From Rhineura floridana (Eukaryota > Chordata > Lepidosauria > Squamata > Rhineuridae), in assembly GCF_030035675.1 (NCBI RefSeq), contig NC_084493.1, forward strand, positions 22,607,822 to 22,671,821: 64,000 nucleotides of DNA, given 5' to 3'. The notes beneath the pieces are model-generated. The model ran no database searches, was not told where the DNA came from, and was given only the letters and a program-made list of their open reading frames with translations. Positions 19,921-30,714 of the stretch are shown here, one piece after another; within the stretch, counting starts at the first letter, position 1; each line of letters opens with the position of its first letter. Made by a program: the position numbers and the translations under genes.

Positions 19921-20317
19921 GAGATATGGGAAGATCTGTCCCTTTGGGTTCAGCCCCTTTCTCATTTTTCCTCTCTTAAATTCTCCACATTTCTGCAGCA
20001 ATTTGCATTTTTTTAAAAAAAAAATCCTCATGAAAATTCTCCATCATTTATAAACACATTTTTGCATGCAGGTTTGACTAATGTACACATTTTTGCAACC
20101 AATCTCTCATCACATAATTCATACCTGTATGTTACACTTTCCCCTAATATACCAATTTTTGTAAACATTAGTTGATTGGAGAACTGCATTGCAAAATTTG
20201 GATAAGTGAGCATTTTGAAAAGTGTCTGCATTTCGGTTCTCATATTGTTTCAGAAAGTGTGAATTTGATAGTTTTGGCTTGAAATGAGAACTGCATCAAA
20301 TTTCTCACTCATCCCTA
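19921..20317 (+). mobile_element. MITE family A, full length
   Basis: Exact 8-bp duplication GCTGGGAC at 19913-19920 and 20318-20325. Internal AATCCTCATGAAAATTCTCC, GGAGAACTGCATTGCAAAATTTGG and GTTTCAGAAAGTGTGAATTTG blocks, and end CTCATCCCTA. 397 bp, no coding capacity. The 8-bp duplication points to hAT. Confidence 0.92.
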
Positions 20318-20394
20318 GCTGGGACTAAGAAGCCGTATCAAAGAAAGGGGAACTTACTTCTGGGTAAACACTTGCAAGCTTATTGGCACTCTAG

Positions 20395-20516
20395 AGCAGC
20401 CTTTGCCAACCTGGTGCCTTCCAGATGTTTTGGACTGAAGCGGCTGTGCTGGCTGGGGCTGATGGAAAGTGTAGTCTAAACATCTGGAGGGCACGAGGTT
20501 GGCAAAGGCTGCTCTG
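20395..20516. mobile_element. Hairpin MITE family B
   Basis: AGAGCAGCCTTTGCCAACCT and AGGTTGGCAAAGGCTGCTCT are perfect inverted ends, with CCAGATGTTTTGGACT / AGTCTAAACATCTGG inside. A subtype with a different tip from the 12.3-kb copy. Confidence 0.85.
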
Positions 20517-20586
20517 AAGCGCATAGCTGAATAGGGCTACCCTCCTCGGCAGGCTAACCTGGACACAATAGGGTTTTCTTCTGGAT

Positions 20587-21032
20587 TGTGATGGGGGAGA
20601 AATTCAATTCACTTTTCATTTAAAGCTGAGTTTATCAGATTTGCAGTTTCCAAAACAATATGAGAAGTGAAACGCAGACATCCTTTAAAACTCACATTTT
20701 TTCCACATTTTGCAATGCTGTTCTACAATGAAACAACCTTCACCAAAAGGCATATATTAGGGGAAAGTGTGCAGAAAATGAATATATCGGTGAAAATAAC
20801 ATACAAAAATACATTGTATTAGGATAAATTCCTTGCAAAAATATATACATTAGTCAAAACTGCAGACACAAATGCATTTACTGGGAGAAATTCTCACTAA
20901 AATGAGGAAAAAATTTCATGAGGATTTTTTTTAAAAAATCATAAATTGCTGCAGAAATGTGGAGAACTGAATTTAAGATTAGAAAAATGAGAAACTGAGA
21001 GAACCAAAATTGACAGAACTTTCCATCCCCAC
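20587..21032 (-). mobile_element. MITE family A, reversed
   Basis: Reverse-oriented partner of the 19.9-kb copy. Duplication TTCTGGAT / TTCTGGGT (20579-20586 and 21033-21040) differs at one base. The TCCATCCCCA end marks the family A start. Confidence 0.88.
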
Positions 21033-21114
21033 TTCTGGGTCAACAGTATTCATCATAGTCAGACTTTCATAACCCACCTGTCTGTTGCAAAAACACCCGA
21101 AATATATATTGGAT

Positions 21115-21225
21115 TTTGCAGTAAGGCTGCAGTTCTATGCATTTAATGGGAGTAAGTCTCACTGAATCACAGTGGAACTTTCTGCTGTGCTAAGTAAACC
21201 TACATAAGATCAGGCTATACATCCC
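21115..21225. repeat. Short repeat with CTCACTGAATCACAGTGG
   Basis: GGCTGCAGTTCTATGCA ... GGGAGTAAGTC ... ATAAGATCAGGCT: same class as at 12436. Confidence 0.55.
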
Positions 21226-21261
21226 AGGTTTACTATCTTGAATAGGATGTTCCTAGATGAA

Positions 21262-21378
21262 TAGACTGGGGAACCAATGTTGCCGGACTCCAACTTCCAT
21301 CAGCCCCAGCCAGCATTGGCCAATGGTCAAGGATGATGGGAACAACATCTGGGAAGTCCAGTAATATCCCCACCCCTG
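21262..21378. mobile_element. Hairpin MITE family B
   Basis: TAGACTGGGGAACCAATG and CCCCACCCCTGA tips with CATCAGCCCCAGCCAGCATTGG centre. Decayed inverted halves. Confidence 0.7.
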
Positions 21379-21419
21379 AACAGAGAATGAACTGAGGATT
21401 GAAGAAACGCTGTTGCACT

Positions 21420-21760
21420 TAAAACTAACAAATGTCACTTATGAGACTTATTTCTGAATAGACATGTATACAGGATTGCACTGTCACTAGGAAAGCCTTT
21501 GCTACAACAGCAGCACAATTTTATGCATGTGGTTTATTCAGAAGACCCATTTCATACAGTGGTGCATATTCCTTAGTAACTGTGCTTAGGATTGCAGCTT
21601 AAATCTGTTACAGCAAACCTCCAAAAGAGTCTGGTGGCACTTTAAAGACTAACACAGCTCTCCTGGACAGCCTTCACCAGCCTAGCACCTTCCAGCAGGG
21701 GCTGATGGAGTTGTAGTCCCTAACAACTAGAGGGCACCAGGTTGGCCAAAGGTGGTACCA
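21420..21760. repeat. Mixed short repeats
   Basis: 21425-21605 holds AGGATTGCACTG-type short repeats. 21622-21652 (AAAGAGTCTGGTGGCACTTTAAAGACTAAC) is the reverse of the repeat at 61370-61395 and is quoted here only as position. 21662-21760 is a decayed hairpin B. Confidence 0.5.
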
Positions 21761-22102
21761 GAATGTGAGGACTCAAAGGTTTTCATTGTTTCCTTTTGTC
21801 TCTCTCTAGCTCTTGTAGAGTTGCGGGGTCTTTTATAAGGAAAAGGGGATAACAGGTCACTGCAAAAATAAAACCTTTGCACCTTGGAAATCTGGCTTGA
21901 TTGACAGGTGCATCAAATCAAGCAGGATGCTTAGGTCATAGAATTATTCAGAGTTGGAAGGGATCTTGGAGGGCATCCAGTCCAACCCCTGGTTCAATGC
22001 AAGAAGATATGGGGATGCTCAACTTACCAGCGATCTTGCTGTTACTGTCTTGAAAGAAGCATATCCTGTTTGTGGCACCTCAAACCAGCAGTGCATCCAA
22101 AC
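21761..22102. other. Mostly unassigned, with an old CR1 3' trace
   Basis: 21945-22012 (AGAATTATTCAGAGTTGG ... ATCCAGTCCAACCCC) is the reverse complement of an old CR1 3' end. The remainder is not recognised. Confidence 0.5.
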
Positions 22103-22167
22103 ATTGCCCATATGAGCATAGGAAACTGTTTTTGTACTAAGTCAGACCACTGGGCCACCTAGGGCAG

Positions 22168-22603
22168 CAGGAGTGGGGAACTTTTGGTCCCAGTGGAGGC
22201 TGGTCTCTTAGGGCGAATGGAAAGCTGCCCCACCAACCTCATGTCGCCTTCAGCTAGCCCCCACCTGCCTACTTCTTTTATTACAACCTGCCCAGGGAGT
22301 GACACTGGCTGTCGGCTCTCTCCTCCTTAATCTTAGTATTGTTCTTGTAGAGTTCAGCAGAGGGAAAGATGGAGACAAACTAGAATGAGTTAGCTCTATT
22401 TGTCATTGTCTCTGGTTCCACCTGCTATTTGCTTCCCTGTCTTTCGCCCTACCAGACCCAATGGGGGCCAGCCATCACTGTTTGGCCCTCCAGATGTTGT
22501 TGGACTATAACTCCCATTAGCCTGGAAAATTGGCCATGCTGGCTGGAGTTGATAGGAGATGTAGTTCAGCAATATCTGGAGGGCCAAAGGTTCCCCACCA
22601 CTG
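22168..22603. mobile_element. Hairpin MITE family B, split by family E
   Basis: Starts CAGGAGTGGGGAACTTTTGG and ends CCAAAGGTTCCCCACCACTG. The centre has ACTCCCATTAGCC. It is opened at TTTGGYCC by the family E element. Confidence 0.85.
22191..22480. mobile_element. MITE family E nested in hairpin B
   Basis: CAGTGGAGGCTGGT start and GGGGGCCAGCCATCACTG end. Duplication TTTGGTCC / TTTGGCCC (22183-22190 and 22481-22488), taken from hairpin B. Relatives: 27848-28129 and a partial one ending at 30642. hAT-like. Confidence 0.9.
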
Positions 22604-22719
22604 ATACAGGAGATCTTTACACTGACTAGCAGACAGTTCTGCCAGAGAGGCCTTGTTCCCAGTCAGCCTATCCTTCAAATGAAGATGTCAAGGTTGATGA
22701 TGACTCCTTATTAATATAT

Positions 22720-23455
22720 TGTTGTTATGTGCCTTCAAGTTGAGTACGACTTATGGTGACCCTATGAAACAGTGACCTCCAGTAGCATCTGTCGTGAACC
22801 ACCCTGTTCAGATCTTGTAAGTTCAGGTCTATGGCTTTCTTTATGGAATCAATCCATCTCTTGTTTGGCCTTCCTCTTTTTCTACTCCCTTCTGTTTTTC
22901 CCAGCATTATGGTCTTTTCTAGTGAATCATGTCTTCTCATTATGTATCCAAAGTATGATAACCTCAGTTTCATCTTTTTAGCTTCTAATGATAGTTCTGG
23001 TTTAATTTGTTCTAACACCCAATTATTTGTCTGTTTCACGGTCCATGGTACCTGCAAAGCTCTCTTCCAACACCACATTTCAAATGAGTTGATTTTTCTC
23101 TTATCTGTTTTTGCTGTCCAACTTTCACATCCATACATAGAGATTGGGAGTACCATGGTCCGAATGACCGTGGCTTTAGTGTTCAGTGACACATCTTTGC
23201 ATTTGATGGCATTTTCTAGTTCTCTCACAGCTGCCCTCCCCAGTCCTAGCCTTCTTCTGACTTCTTGACTATTGTCTCCATTTTCGTTAATGACTGTGCC
23301 AAAGTATTGATAATCCTTGACAAGTTCAATGTCCTCATTGTCAACTTTAAAGTTACATAAATCTTCTGTTGTCATTATTTTAGTCTTCTTGAGATTCAGC
23401 TGTAGTCCTGCTTTTGTGCTTTCCTCTTTAACTTTCATCAGCATTCATTTCAAAT
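22720..23455 (-). mobile_element. BovB (RTE) LINE, ORF C-terminal third and 3' end
   Basis: A 239-codon open frame on the minus strand: MLMKVKEESTKAGLQLNLKK, KIMTTEDLCNF, YQYFGTVINENGDNSQEVRR, LPISMYGCESWT, WCWKRALQVPWT, YFGYIMRRHDSLEKTIMLGK, RGRPNKRWIDSIKKA, then the BovB 3' end. This is the region after the RT core of RTE/BovB. The first residues sit at the break point, so the copy is 5' truncated. The unbroken frame suggests a moderate age. Confidence 0.93.
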
Positions 23456-23459
23456 CATT

Positions 23460-23690
23460 AATAAATCATTGTATAAAGTTTAATATCAAAATAGGCTTCT
23501 AAATACAAAATCCACTTGCACAAACATTACAGTCCATAATTAAAATACAAAATAAAACAATCCCTTTAAAACATTACAATATACACATCCATTATTAAAA
23601 TGTGTGCTACAACAATCCCCTTAAAACAACACAGCAATTAGAACAGGAGATGCAGATTGAGAGATCAAGGGAATGCCCAGGGATTAAGCC
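23460..23690 (-). mobile_element. Probable L2 3' UTR fragment
   Basis: AT-rich with CAGCAATTAGAACAGG and GAGAGATCAAGGGAATGC, which match the L2 copy at 24.3 kb (CAGCAATTAAAACAATC, AGAGATCAGGGGAATGC). Confidence 0.5.
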
Positions 23691-23750
23691 TGGGACCTTT
23701 GGTGTGCAGCGCATGTGCCCTGTCACTGGCAGAGGGTCCCTCCCCCCACA
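23685..23750 (-). mobile_element. tRNA-like SINE head, partial
   Basis: Reverse of GGTCCCAGGCTTAATCC with a CAGTGACAGGGCACATGCGC A-box side. Decayed, no tail. Confidence 0.45.
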
Positions 23751-24095
23751 GCTATTTAAGCTGTTAAGCTAAAAGAGCAATTTCAATCAGAGCCTGAAAG
23801 GCCACTGTTCAAAGCATCTTGAAAGACGCACAGGGTTGGTAAATGTTTCCAGGAGGAGGGAAAACTCATCTCCCATCAGGCAGCTGGTGGCTGATTGAAG
23901 ACTTTGAAGCAGGGGCATTGTCAGGCACTTAAAGAACTCCAACAAAAGGCTCACAAACACAGATTTGAATCAATGTATGCTGTGCATCTGGGCAAATTTT
24001 GATGGTGGGAGACTCATTGGTTCAGCACTTTGCAATACGTCCAGATGCCCTGTAAGCAAAAAATGAGAATAAGTGTTTAAAAGGAGGGGGGAGTA
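23751..24095. other. Unassigned sequence
   Basis: Nothing supported. Confidence 0.4.
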
Positions 24096-24144
24096 TCATT
24101 ACTACTACTACTACTACTACTACTACTACAACTACTACTACTGC
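24096..24144 (+). repeat. (ACT)n microsatellite
   Basis: About 14 ACT units with one interruption (TACTACAACTAC), followed by an L2 tail in reverse orientation. It may be that LINE's tail. Confidence 0.95.
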
Positions 24145-24590
24145 TGTTATCATATACCACCTAATTGCCAAAGTGGCTTCTAACAGCAGTTACAAAAAAT
24201 ATACACACACGTAATGAAAATACATCATAAAACAATTCCATTAAAACAAACACCCACAATAAAAAAAGCTATAAAACAAGCCCATCAAAATAGCACACAA
24301 TTATTAAAAGACGTAAAACAGCAATTAAAACAATCTCAGGTCAAGAGATCAGGGGAATGCTTCTCTAAACAGGTGTGTCTTCCAGTGGAATTGGTGGAAT
24401 ACCAATACTGATGGGGTCTCTTGTACTTCAGTGGGGAGGGCATTCCGCAATACTGATGATACCAGTGAAAAAGACTTCCTATGGTACCGCAAGTCTATGA
24501 TCATCAGGCCAGGCAAAACTAACTGGGTTCCATTTGCTGATCTTTATGCCTTTACCAGATAATGGAGATCAGACGACCAGCCCTAAAGAT
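24145..24590 (-). mobile_element. L2 LINE C-terminal and 3' fragment
   Basis: Minus strand shows the L2 layout: AT-rich UTR next to 24180-24330, then the coding remnant that includes the reverse of GAGGGCATTCCGCAAT (the W-N-x-L-P region of the C-terminus). Frame heavily broken. Confidence 0.65.
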
Positions 24591-24599
24591 CTCAGAGCT

Positions 24600-27140
24600 T
24601 GGGCTCTCTGGACCACACCCTAATTGCTCTTTCCTGGGAGCATAGGAAGTTGACTTACTTCTCCACCTCCATTGCATCCTCAGCTTGCTGTCCAGCAGAG
24701 CTGTTTAGAGTGACTAAGAGCTTACTACCTACTGGTCTTTGGGAGGTGTTAGAGCCATCTAAAGCCCACTGTGATATGTTTGCTAAGCATTTTGAGGTTA
24801 AAATCACTTCCATCCACTGGGATTTAGACTCCATTGGTGATGCTGATGATTTGAGTGAGGTGTCTGGAAGGCTTTCTTGTCCAATGTCATTGGATGAGTT
24901 TCAATTGTTGTGGCCAGAGGACATGGACAAGGTATTTGGTCAGTTTGTGCAACCGCTTGTGTCGTGGTCCCTTGCCCTTCATGGCTGATAAAATCTGGCA
25001 GGGAGCTGGATGGGTCAGGAAAAAAAATAATGCTGCTCTCCAAAAAGGAGCGGTCCAGGCTGCCTGAAGGAGATCATAGTAAGACCATTCCTGTAAGAAG
25101 CCTCCCTGGACCCGGATGATCCTAATAATTTTAGACTAGTGGCAAATGTCCCCTTTCTGGGCAAGGTTCTTGAGAGGTTGCCAGCCAGATCCAGGTACTC
25201 TTGGAGGAAACAGATTTCCTTGATCCACTTCAATCTCTCATGCCTGGGTTTGGTACAGAAACTACCCTGGTTGCCCTCCACAATAACCTGTGCTGGCATG
25301 ACTCTACTGATCCTTCTTGATATTTCAGCAGCTTTCGATATCATTGACCATGGTATCCTTCTGGGGTGACTGTCTGAATTGGGTATTGGGGCACCGTGCT
25401 GCGGTGCCCCCATTCTTACTTTGATGGCTCATTCCAAAAGGTGGTTCTTAGGGAGCATTGCTCAGCTGTGAGTGTTTCAATATGGGGTCCCACACGGGTT
25501 GGATCTGTCCCCCATGTTGTTTAACTTCTGCATGAAACTGCTGAGTGGAGTCATACAAAGTTTTGGAGTGTGTTGTCTTAAGTATGCTGATGACACACAG
25601 CTCTATTTCTCCTTTTCATTTTCTGCAGGTGAGGCAGCGTACATACTGAATCAGTGCTTGGTTGCAATAATGGACTGCATGAGGGCCAATAATCTGAAAC
25701 TTAATCAAGATGAAATGCTGTTGGTGGTGGTTCCTCTGATTGGCTGAGTGGTGTGCAGCTTGCTCTAGATGGGGTCACACTCCCTCTGAAGGAGTGGACT
25801 CATAGTTTGAGGGTTCTCCTGGATCCATTGCTGTCGATTGAGGCACAAGTGGCCTCAGTGGCTCAGAGTGCCTTCCATCAGCATAGTCTGGTGGCCCAGT
25901 TGCAACCCTATCTAGACAGGGATAATCTGGCAACAGTCATCTGTTCTCTAGTAACCTCAAGATTGGATTATCACAATGCTTTACTTGAGGCTGCCTTTGA
26001 AAACAGTTCAGAAGCTTCAATTAGTGCAGAATGCAGCTGCCAAATTGTTGATGGGTTCAAGGTGAACAGAGCATATGACTCCAATACTGTTCCAATTACA
26101 CTGGCTGCCTGTATGCTTCTGAGCCCAATTCAAAGTGCTGGTTTTGTCCTATAAAGCTCTTTATTTATTTGTTTGTTTGTTTGTTTATATCCCACCCTTC
26201 CTCCCAGAAGGAGCCCAGGGTGGCAAACAAAAACACTAAAGGCACTTTAAAAATCTTAAAAACAAAAGACTTTAAAACATATTAAAAGAAAACATCTGTA
26301 AAAACATACTAAATCAAAACGTCTTTTAAGAAACAACTTTAAAAACGTCTCGAAAAGCAATTCTAGTACAGATGCAGACTGGGATAAGATCTCTACTTAA
26401 AAGGCTTGCTGAAAGAGGAAGGTCTTCAATAGACACCAACAAGATAACAGAGATGGCCCTTGTCTAAGTAAGGGGAGGGAATTCCAAAGGGTTGGTGCCA
26501 CTACACTAAAGATCTGCTTCCTATGTTGTGAGGAGCAAACCTCCTGATAGGATAGTATCTGCAGGAGGCCCTCACATGTAGAACGCAGTGATTGACTGGG
26601 TATATAAGGAGTAAGACAATCTTTCAAGTATCCTGGTCCCAGGCTGTGTAGGGTTTTATACACCAAAACTAGAACCTTGAACTTGGCCTCATAGCTACTG
26701 GGCAGGCTAACAGCCAACAACTCAGGACCCCAAAATTCTCTTGAATGTCTCTCCCAATGTAAACCTATCCAAACCTTTAGGTCTTCTTCTGTGACCCTTC
26801 TCCAGGTCCCCTCTCTGAGGGTGGCTCAGAGGGTGGTGACAAGGGAGAGGGCCTTTTCAATTGTGACTCCCTGTCTGTGGAATACACTCCCTAGTGAGGT
26901 CTACCTATTACCTTCATTGACATCTTTTCAGCACCAGGTAAAGACTTACCTTTTCTCCCAGGCATTTGATAGACTGAAATGATGATGTTTGTTGTTAGTA
27001 TGATGCCAAAGCTTCCTGTGACTGTATGGGGGTGTTGTTGTTTTATTGTTTTTATAGTATAATAGATTTGTTTTTGTTTTTAATATTATTGTAAGTCACT
27101 TGAAGACCTTCAGGTATCAAATGACTAATAAAGCTAATAA
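24600..27140 (+). mobile_element. L2 LINE, long decayed copy
   Basis: In order: FEVKITSIHWDLDSIGDADD (before the RT), VDPCPSWLIKS-like segment near 24970, VANVPFLGKVLERLP, LLILLDISAAFDIIDHGILL (motif A, first Asp), FQYGVPHGLDLSPMLFNFCM, LKYADDTQLYFSFS (YADD active site), MDCMRANNLKLNQDEMLLVV, LVTSRLDYHNALL, then after the insertion at 26155-26745 the C-terminus and 3' UTR. Several frame changes split it. The nuclease domain is absent. Confidence 0.9.
26155..26745 (-). mobile_element. L2 LINE 3' part, nested in the other L2
   Basis: Minus-strand open frame FKVLVLVYKTLHSLGPGYLK, CLTPYIPSQSLRS, SVVAPTLWNSLP, CLLKTFLFQQAF, then GCCACCCTGGGCTCC and a (AAAC/AAAT)n tail. It splits the plus-strand L2 within its own FKVLVLSYKAL-equivalent segment. 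Confidence 0.9.
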
Positions 27141-27143
27141 ATT

Positions 27144-27193
27144 ACTACTACTACTACTACTACTAGTAGTAGTAGTAGTAGTAGTAGTAGTAT
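27144..27193. repeat. Palindromic (ACT)n(AGT)n microsatellite
   Basis: About eight ACT units turn directly into about nine AGT units, which makes an exact hairpin. It joins the L2 tail on the left to a SINE on the right. Confidence 0.95.
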
Positions 27194-27365
27194 ACTGAGT
27201 CAGACCATTGGACAATCTAGCTCAGTATTGTCTATACTGACTGGTGGCTCTCCAGGGTATCAGGCAGGGAATCTTTCCAAGCCAAACTTGGAGATTCTGG
27301 GAATTGAATCTGAGACCTTCTGCATGCAAAGCAGATACATTACAACTGAACTATGGCCCTTCCTA
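27194..27365 (-). mobile_element. tRNA-Ala-like SINE with CR1-like tail
   Basis: Reverse tail TACTGAGTCAGACCATTGG, body, GACCTTCTGCATGCAAAGCAG and GAACTATGGCCCTTCCT head. Confidence 0.85.
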
Positions 27366-27847
27366 GTTGCGTCTGAATCATACTCCAATGCTAATAACAG
27401 GAGGGTTAGCCCAACAAATGTCCTAGCTACAATCCTCTGCATGCTTCCTTAGGATTGAGACCCACTGAGTAGGACTTACTTTTGAACTAACAAGTCCTCA
27501 CAGGGTCAGGCCACAAGTCTAATTGAAAGCAATGGAATAGGATGTGTAACCTGAACCAATCCACAAACACAAAATTCAGACCTACTGAGACTGATGACAC
27601 TACTCCAAGAATGCCTATGGGATGCCAGTTTTGTCATGCCTAATTTAACCTGGATGGTGCCTATTAGAAGCTCTTTTCAAACAAGAGAGAGATTTGCACA
27701 TGGTTCATTTGCACATGGAAGTTGCGTTCATTCTGTTGGGGGCGGGTTCTCATTTCATCTGAAGGACCAGGTACGTGGTTTGGGTTCTGTTGGCAGCTTA
27801 CAATTTAATAGACAAAAGCTACCACAGAGCCAAACTACATGTTGCAA
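27366..27847. other. Short repeat, then unassigned
   Basis: 27420-27490 carries the AATCCTCTGCATGC / ACCCACTGAGTAGGACTTAC short repeat. The remainder, to the family E duplication, is not recognised. Confidence 0.45.
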
Positions 27848-28129
27848 CAGTGGTGTCTGGTGCCCACTGGGACTGGTAGGGCAGAAGGTAGGGAGACCAA
27901 CAGTAGGTGAGTCAGAGGCAATAGTAGATGGGGTCAGCTGATTCTGCTTTCGACCCCATCCTTCTCCCTGTATGCCTCTACCAGGGCAATACTGAAACAA
28001 AGGAGGAACAGACTGACTGGGAGCTCCATCTCTAGACAGGACAGTAAGTTAGAAGGTAGGCAAGTGAAGGCTAGGTGAGGGCAGACTGAGGTTGGGGCAG
28101 TAGTAGCCCTAGTACAGCAGCCTCCACTG
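27848..28129. mobile_element. MITE family E, full length
   Basis: CAGTGGTGTCTGGTGCCCACTGGG start and GCAGCCTCCACTG end. The duplication TGTTGCAA / TGTTACAG (27840-27847 and 28130-28137) has two changes. 282 bp. Confidence 0.82.
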
Positions 28130-28289
28130 TGTTACAGTGAAGCCGTGTGTAACAGTCATCTCGTAGTTGCTTCTTCACTGCAAAGCATACACATGTGGGG
28201 CTGAACTACAATGGAAAAGTAGCTGGGGAAGCACCACTTAACCCACTCTCCACCCACCATTTTTCCCTTGAAAAGCAGAGTTCTTCTTA
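28130..28289. other. Unassigned sequence
   Basis: Nothing supported. Confidence 0.35.
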
Positions 28290-28800
28290 TGGTCTAGTGG
28301 CATTAATATATAAATATCTTCTGTGGGAAGTAAAGTGCCTCCAACTAAATTTGCTGCTAGGTACGGATGGTGAGCAATGGCACAAAGCTTAAATTTTGAC
28401 CCATTTCCCCATGTACCCTTTCCAACCTGGAATAATCCATCACTAGGCATTGAGAATAAAGCAATTATGTGGAAAGAATGGATTGATCAGGCCACATGCA
28501 CTTTGAAGGATTTGTCAGAGAAGGAAGTTCTTTGACCTTATTTACAATTGGCTGAGATATATCTACTTGGAGCAAGACTTCAATAGTAAGAATGCAATTA
28601 CAATAGTGAGAATGCAATTACATTAACTAATATTTTTGGACCAGACGTTTGTGCTATGCCACCTCCTCCGGACACAGTATATGTCTTAGATTCAATTACC
28701 ATGCCAAACAGTAAGACAGTAATTATGTATATAAAGTTATTTAGAGCCATCATTAGAACTCTGTGGTGGAGATTTAGGAAAGTGATGCCAGTGAGACAAT
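28290..28800 (+). mobile_element. L1-clade LINE ORF2 C-terminal fragment
   Basis: Reads FDPFPHVPFPTWNNPSLGIE, then WKEWIDQATCTLKDLSE in a continuing frame. This WNN-PSL ... W-x-x-W-I ... LKDL pattern is the region after the thumb in L1/Tx1-type ORF2. FRAIIRTLWWRFRKVMP lies farther along. Old and broken. Confidence 0.65.
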
Positions 28801-28868
28801 TCAAATGAATCAATTGGAGAGGTGGGGATTTAAGATCCATTGCAAAGGAAGTTCTAGGCAGTCTAATT

Positions 28869-29235
28869 CAGGTGTGGGGAACTTCAGGGCCAGAGGCCAA
28901 ATGTGGCCTTCCAAGCCTCTCTGGCTGGCCCTTCGGACTCTCCCCATGGTATCCCCTCTTCCCGGGGCCACACCCTTTGTTGGCTCCTTCACACCTTCCT
29001 TGACTGTTTTTGCCTGACCATGATGTGTCCTTGAACTCTGATCATGCCGCTTGCTCTCCTGGATGGAGGAGTGCGAGAGTGTGCGTAGAAACCAGCCTGC
29101 TGTACAAAGGTGACATTTGCACACATTGCACTGCCCACTTTTGCCTCTGCTCCCGCCCACCACTGGTAAATGGCCCCCAGAAGGTTACCCAGAAGGGAAT
29201 GTGGCCCCCATGCTGAAAAAAGGTTACCCTTCAGC
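28869..29235. mobile_element. MITE family H
   Basis: CAGGTGTGGGGAACTTCAGG start and GAAAAAAGGTTACCC end, with CCACTTTTGCCTCTGC and AGAAGGTTACCCAGAAGG. The same element at 44.9-45.9 kb carries a solo LTR. A duplication was not made out here. Confidence 0.7.
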
Positions 29236-29299
29236 AGCTGCTATTTAACCTTCCCTCCATTCCCCAAAAACTAGATACATGAAATGCCAGTGTCTAGTG

Positions 29300-29636
29300 C
29301 AGTGGTTCCCAAACTCCCCCCCCTCCCCATGGACTACTTGAAATGACTGATGGTCCTCACAGACCACTTATTATTTTTATGCCTGTTGTAGCAATTGTAA
29401 TGCGCTGTGCTGGATGCGGCATGATTTTTAATTGTATTTTGTTTCTTATGTTGTATGTTATTGTATTTGCATTCTATAGAGCTCAAAACTGTAATACATG
29501 AAATTCAAGACATAAAAGAAGCAATAAAAATACAATTAAAAATAAGTATCGATATTTAATGCAGCCATGCCACAGACCACCTGCATAAAGCATGTGGACC
29601 ACTGGTGGTCCACGGACCACAGTTTGGGAATCCCTG
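29300..29636. mobile_element. MITE family F
   Basis: CAGTGGTTCCCAAACT start and AGTTTGGGAATCCCTG end, the tips of a hAT family. ACAGACCACTTATTATT and ATTGTAATGCGCTG lie inside. 337 bp; duplication unclear. Confidence 0.8.
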
Positions 29637-29709
29637 GTTTGTCCCTAAGCCCTCTGTACTGACAATGTGATCCACTAGCATGGGTGGCCACCAGTGTAGC
29701 TGGGTTCAC

Positions 29710-29945
29710 AAATTATTTATTTATTGTGACCTTTCTATCCCATCTTTCCTCTAAGGAGCTCAGACTGGTGTACGTGGTTCTCCACCTCTCTATTTCATCC
29801 TTACAACAACCCTGTGAGGTTGGTTAGGCTAGGAGGTACTGACTGGCCTGAGGTCACCCAGTGAGCATTGTGGCTGAGTGGGGATTTGAACCCTGCTCTC
29901 CCAGGCCCTAGTCCGACACTCTAACCACTATACCACCCTGGCCTC
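29710..29945 (-). mobile_element. SINE with tRNA head and L2-type tail
   Basis: Reverse order: TTTATTTATTGTGAC tail, GGAGCTCAGACTGGTGTACG, CAACAACCCTGTGAGG, CACCCAGTGAGCATTGTGGC, TTTGAACCCTGCTC (B box) and CTAACCACTATACCACCC (A box). Confidence 0.9.
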
Positions 29946-30274
29946 TCAACCCTTTTGCACACAATTAATTTATCTAAGGCTGTTTGTCAGCTGTTTCTTA
30001 ACTCATTATTTCTGACTGAACCCAAATACAGCTGAGAACAAGCAGAATGGCCGCAGATGCTTCTCTTGTTTTATTATTCTGTCCCTCTTTTGTGGTTGGC
30101 TTCCCCCGAACAGTTGTCTCAAACAATCCCCCTCCGTGATCTGTCTCCCACGATCTGAGCCATTTAGAGTGACACCCAAGGAGATTCTGTCAAAGTTCAA
30201 AGAAGTAAAATGGGATCTGAAGCATAAAAGGTTCCCCCACCACACACACACCTCCTTTACTCCACATGGAGCAG
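29946..30274. other. Unassigned sequence
   Basis: No supported feature. The long minus-strand open frame across 30006-30584 shows no family resemblance and runs into MITE sequence. Confidence 0.4.
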
Positions 30275-30642
30275 GGATGGGAAGCCTTTTCCAGCCTGGG
30301 GGCTGCATTCCCTTGTGTACAAAGGGCAGAGCCAGATCAATGGATGCAACTCTTATCTTTCTAAGTAGGACACATTTCAACCACACAAAAGTCAGAGGAG
30401 CTGGACACACAAACACGCACAGTGGAGAATGTTCATTACAACAAGCAGGGCTCTGCCTCACCAACCTCGGTCTGGCCTCAGCCACACCTGCCTGCCTGCT
30501 TACAAGCAGTCCAGTCTCAGTGTTGCTCTTGGCGGGGAGGAGGAAGTTGGGGATAAGACTATAATGAGTTGGCTCTGGCTCCACCTACAGTTGGGCTCCT
30601 TGCCTTCCGCCTCACCAGTCCCAATGGGCACCAGCCACCACT
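30275..30642. mobile_element. Partial MITE I followed by partial MITE E
   Basis: GCAGGGATGGGAAGCCTTTTCC and GGGGCTGCATTCCC give family I on the left. The right end CCCAATGGGCACCAGCCACC-ACTG is a family E terminus, and GGCTCTGGCTCCACCT matches its interior. The join is near 30440. Confidence 0.6.
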
Positions 30643-30714
30643 GAAGAGCCTCCCCTCTTCATCCTCCATCCATGTAACAAAAGGTGTTATTAGAGCACTC
30701 GAAAGGTGTGTGGC

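Larger units (their letters stand above)
22103..22665 (-). mobile_element. tRNA-Ala-like SINE, split by nested MITEs
   Basis: The reverse tail (CATAGGAAACTGTTTTTGTAC, AAGTCAGACCACTGGGCC) ends near 22167. The body resumes after 22603 (CTTTACACTGACTAGCAG). The tRNA head is missing or decayed. It hosts a hairpin B that hosts family E. Confidence 0.75.

Noticed and set aside
30006-30584. 192-codon minus-strand open frame
   Set aside because: No family resemblance; its right part is made of MITE I and E sequence.
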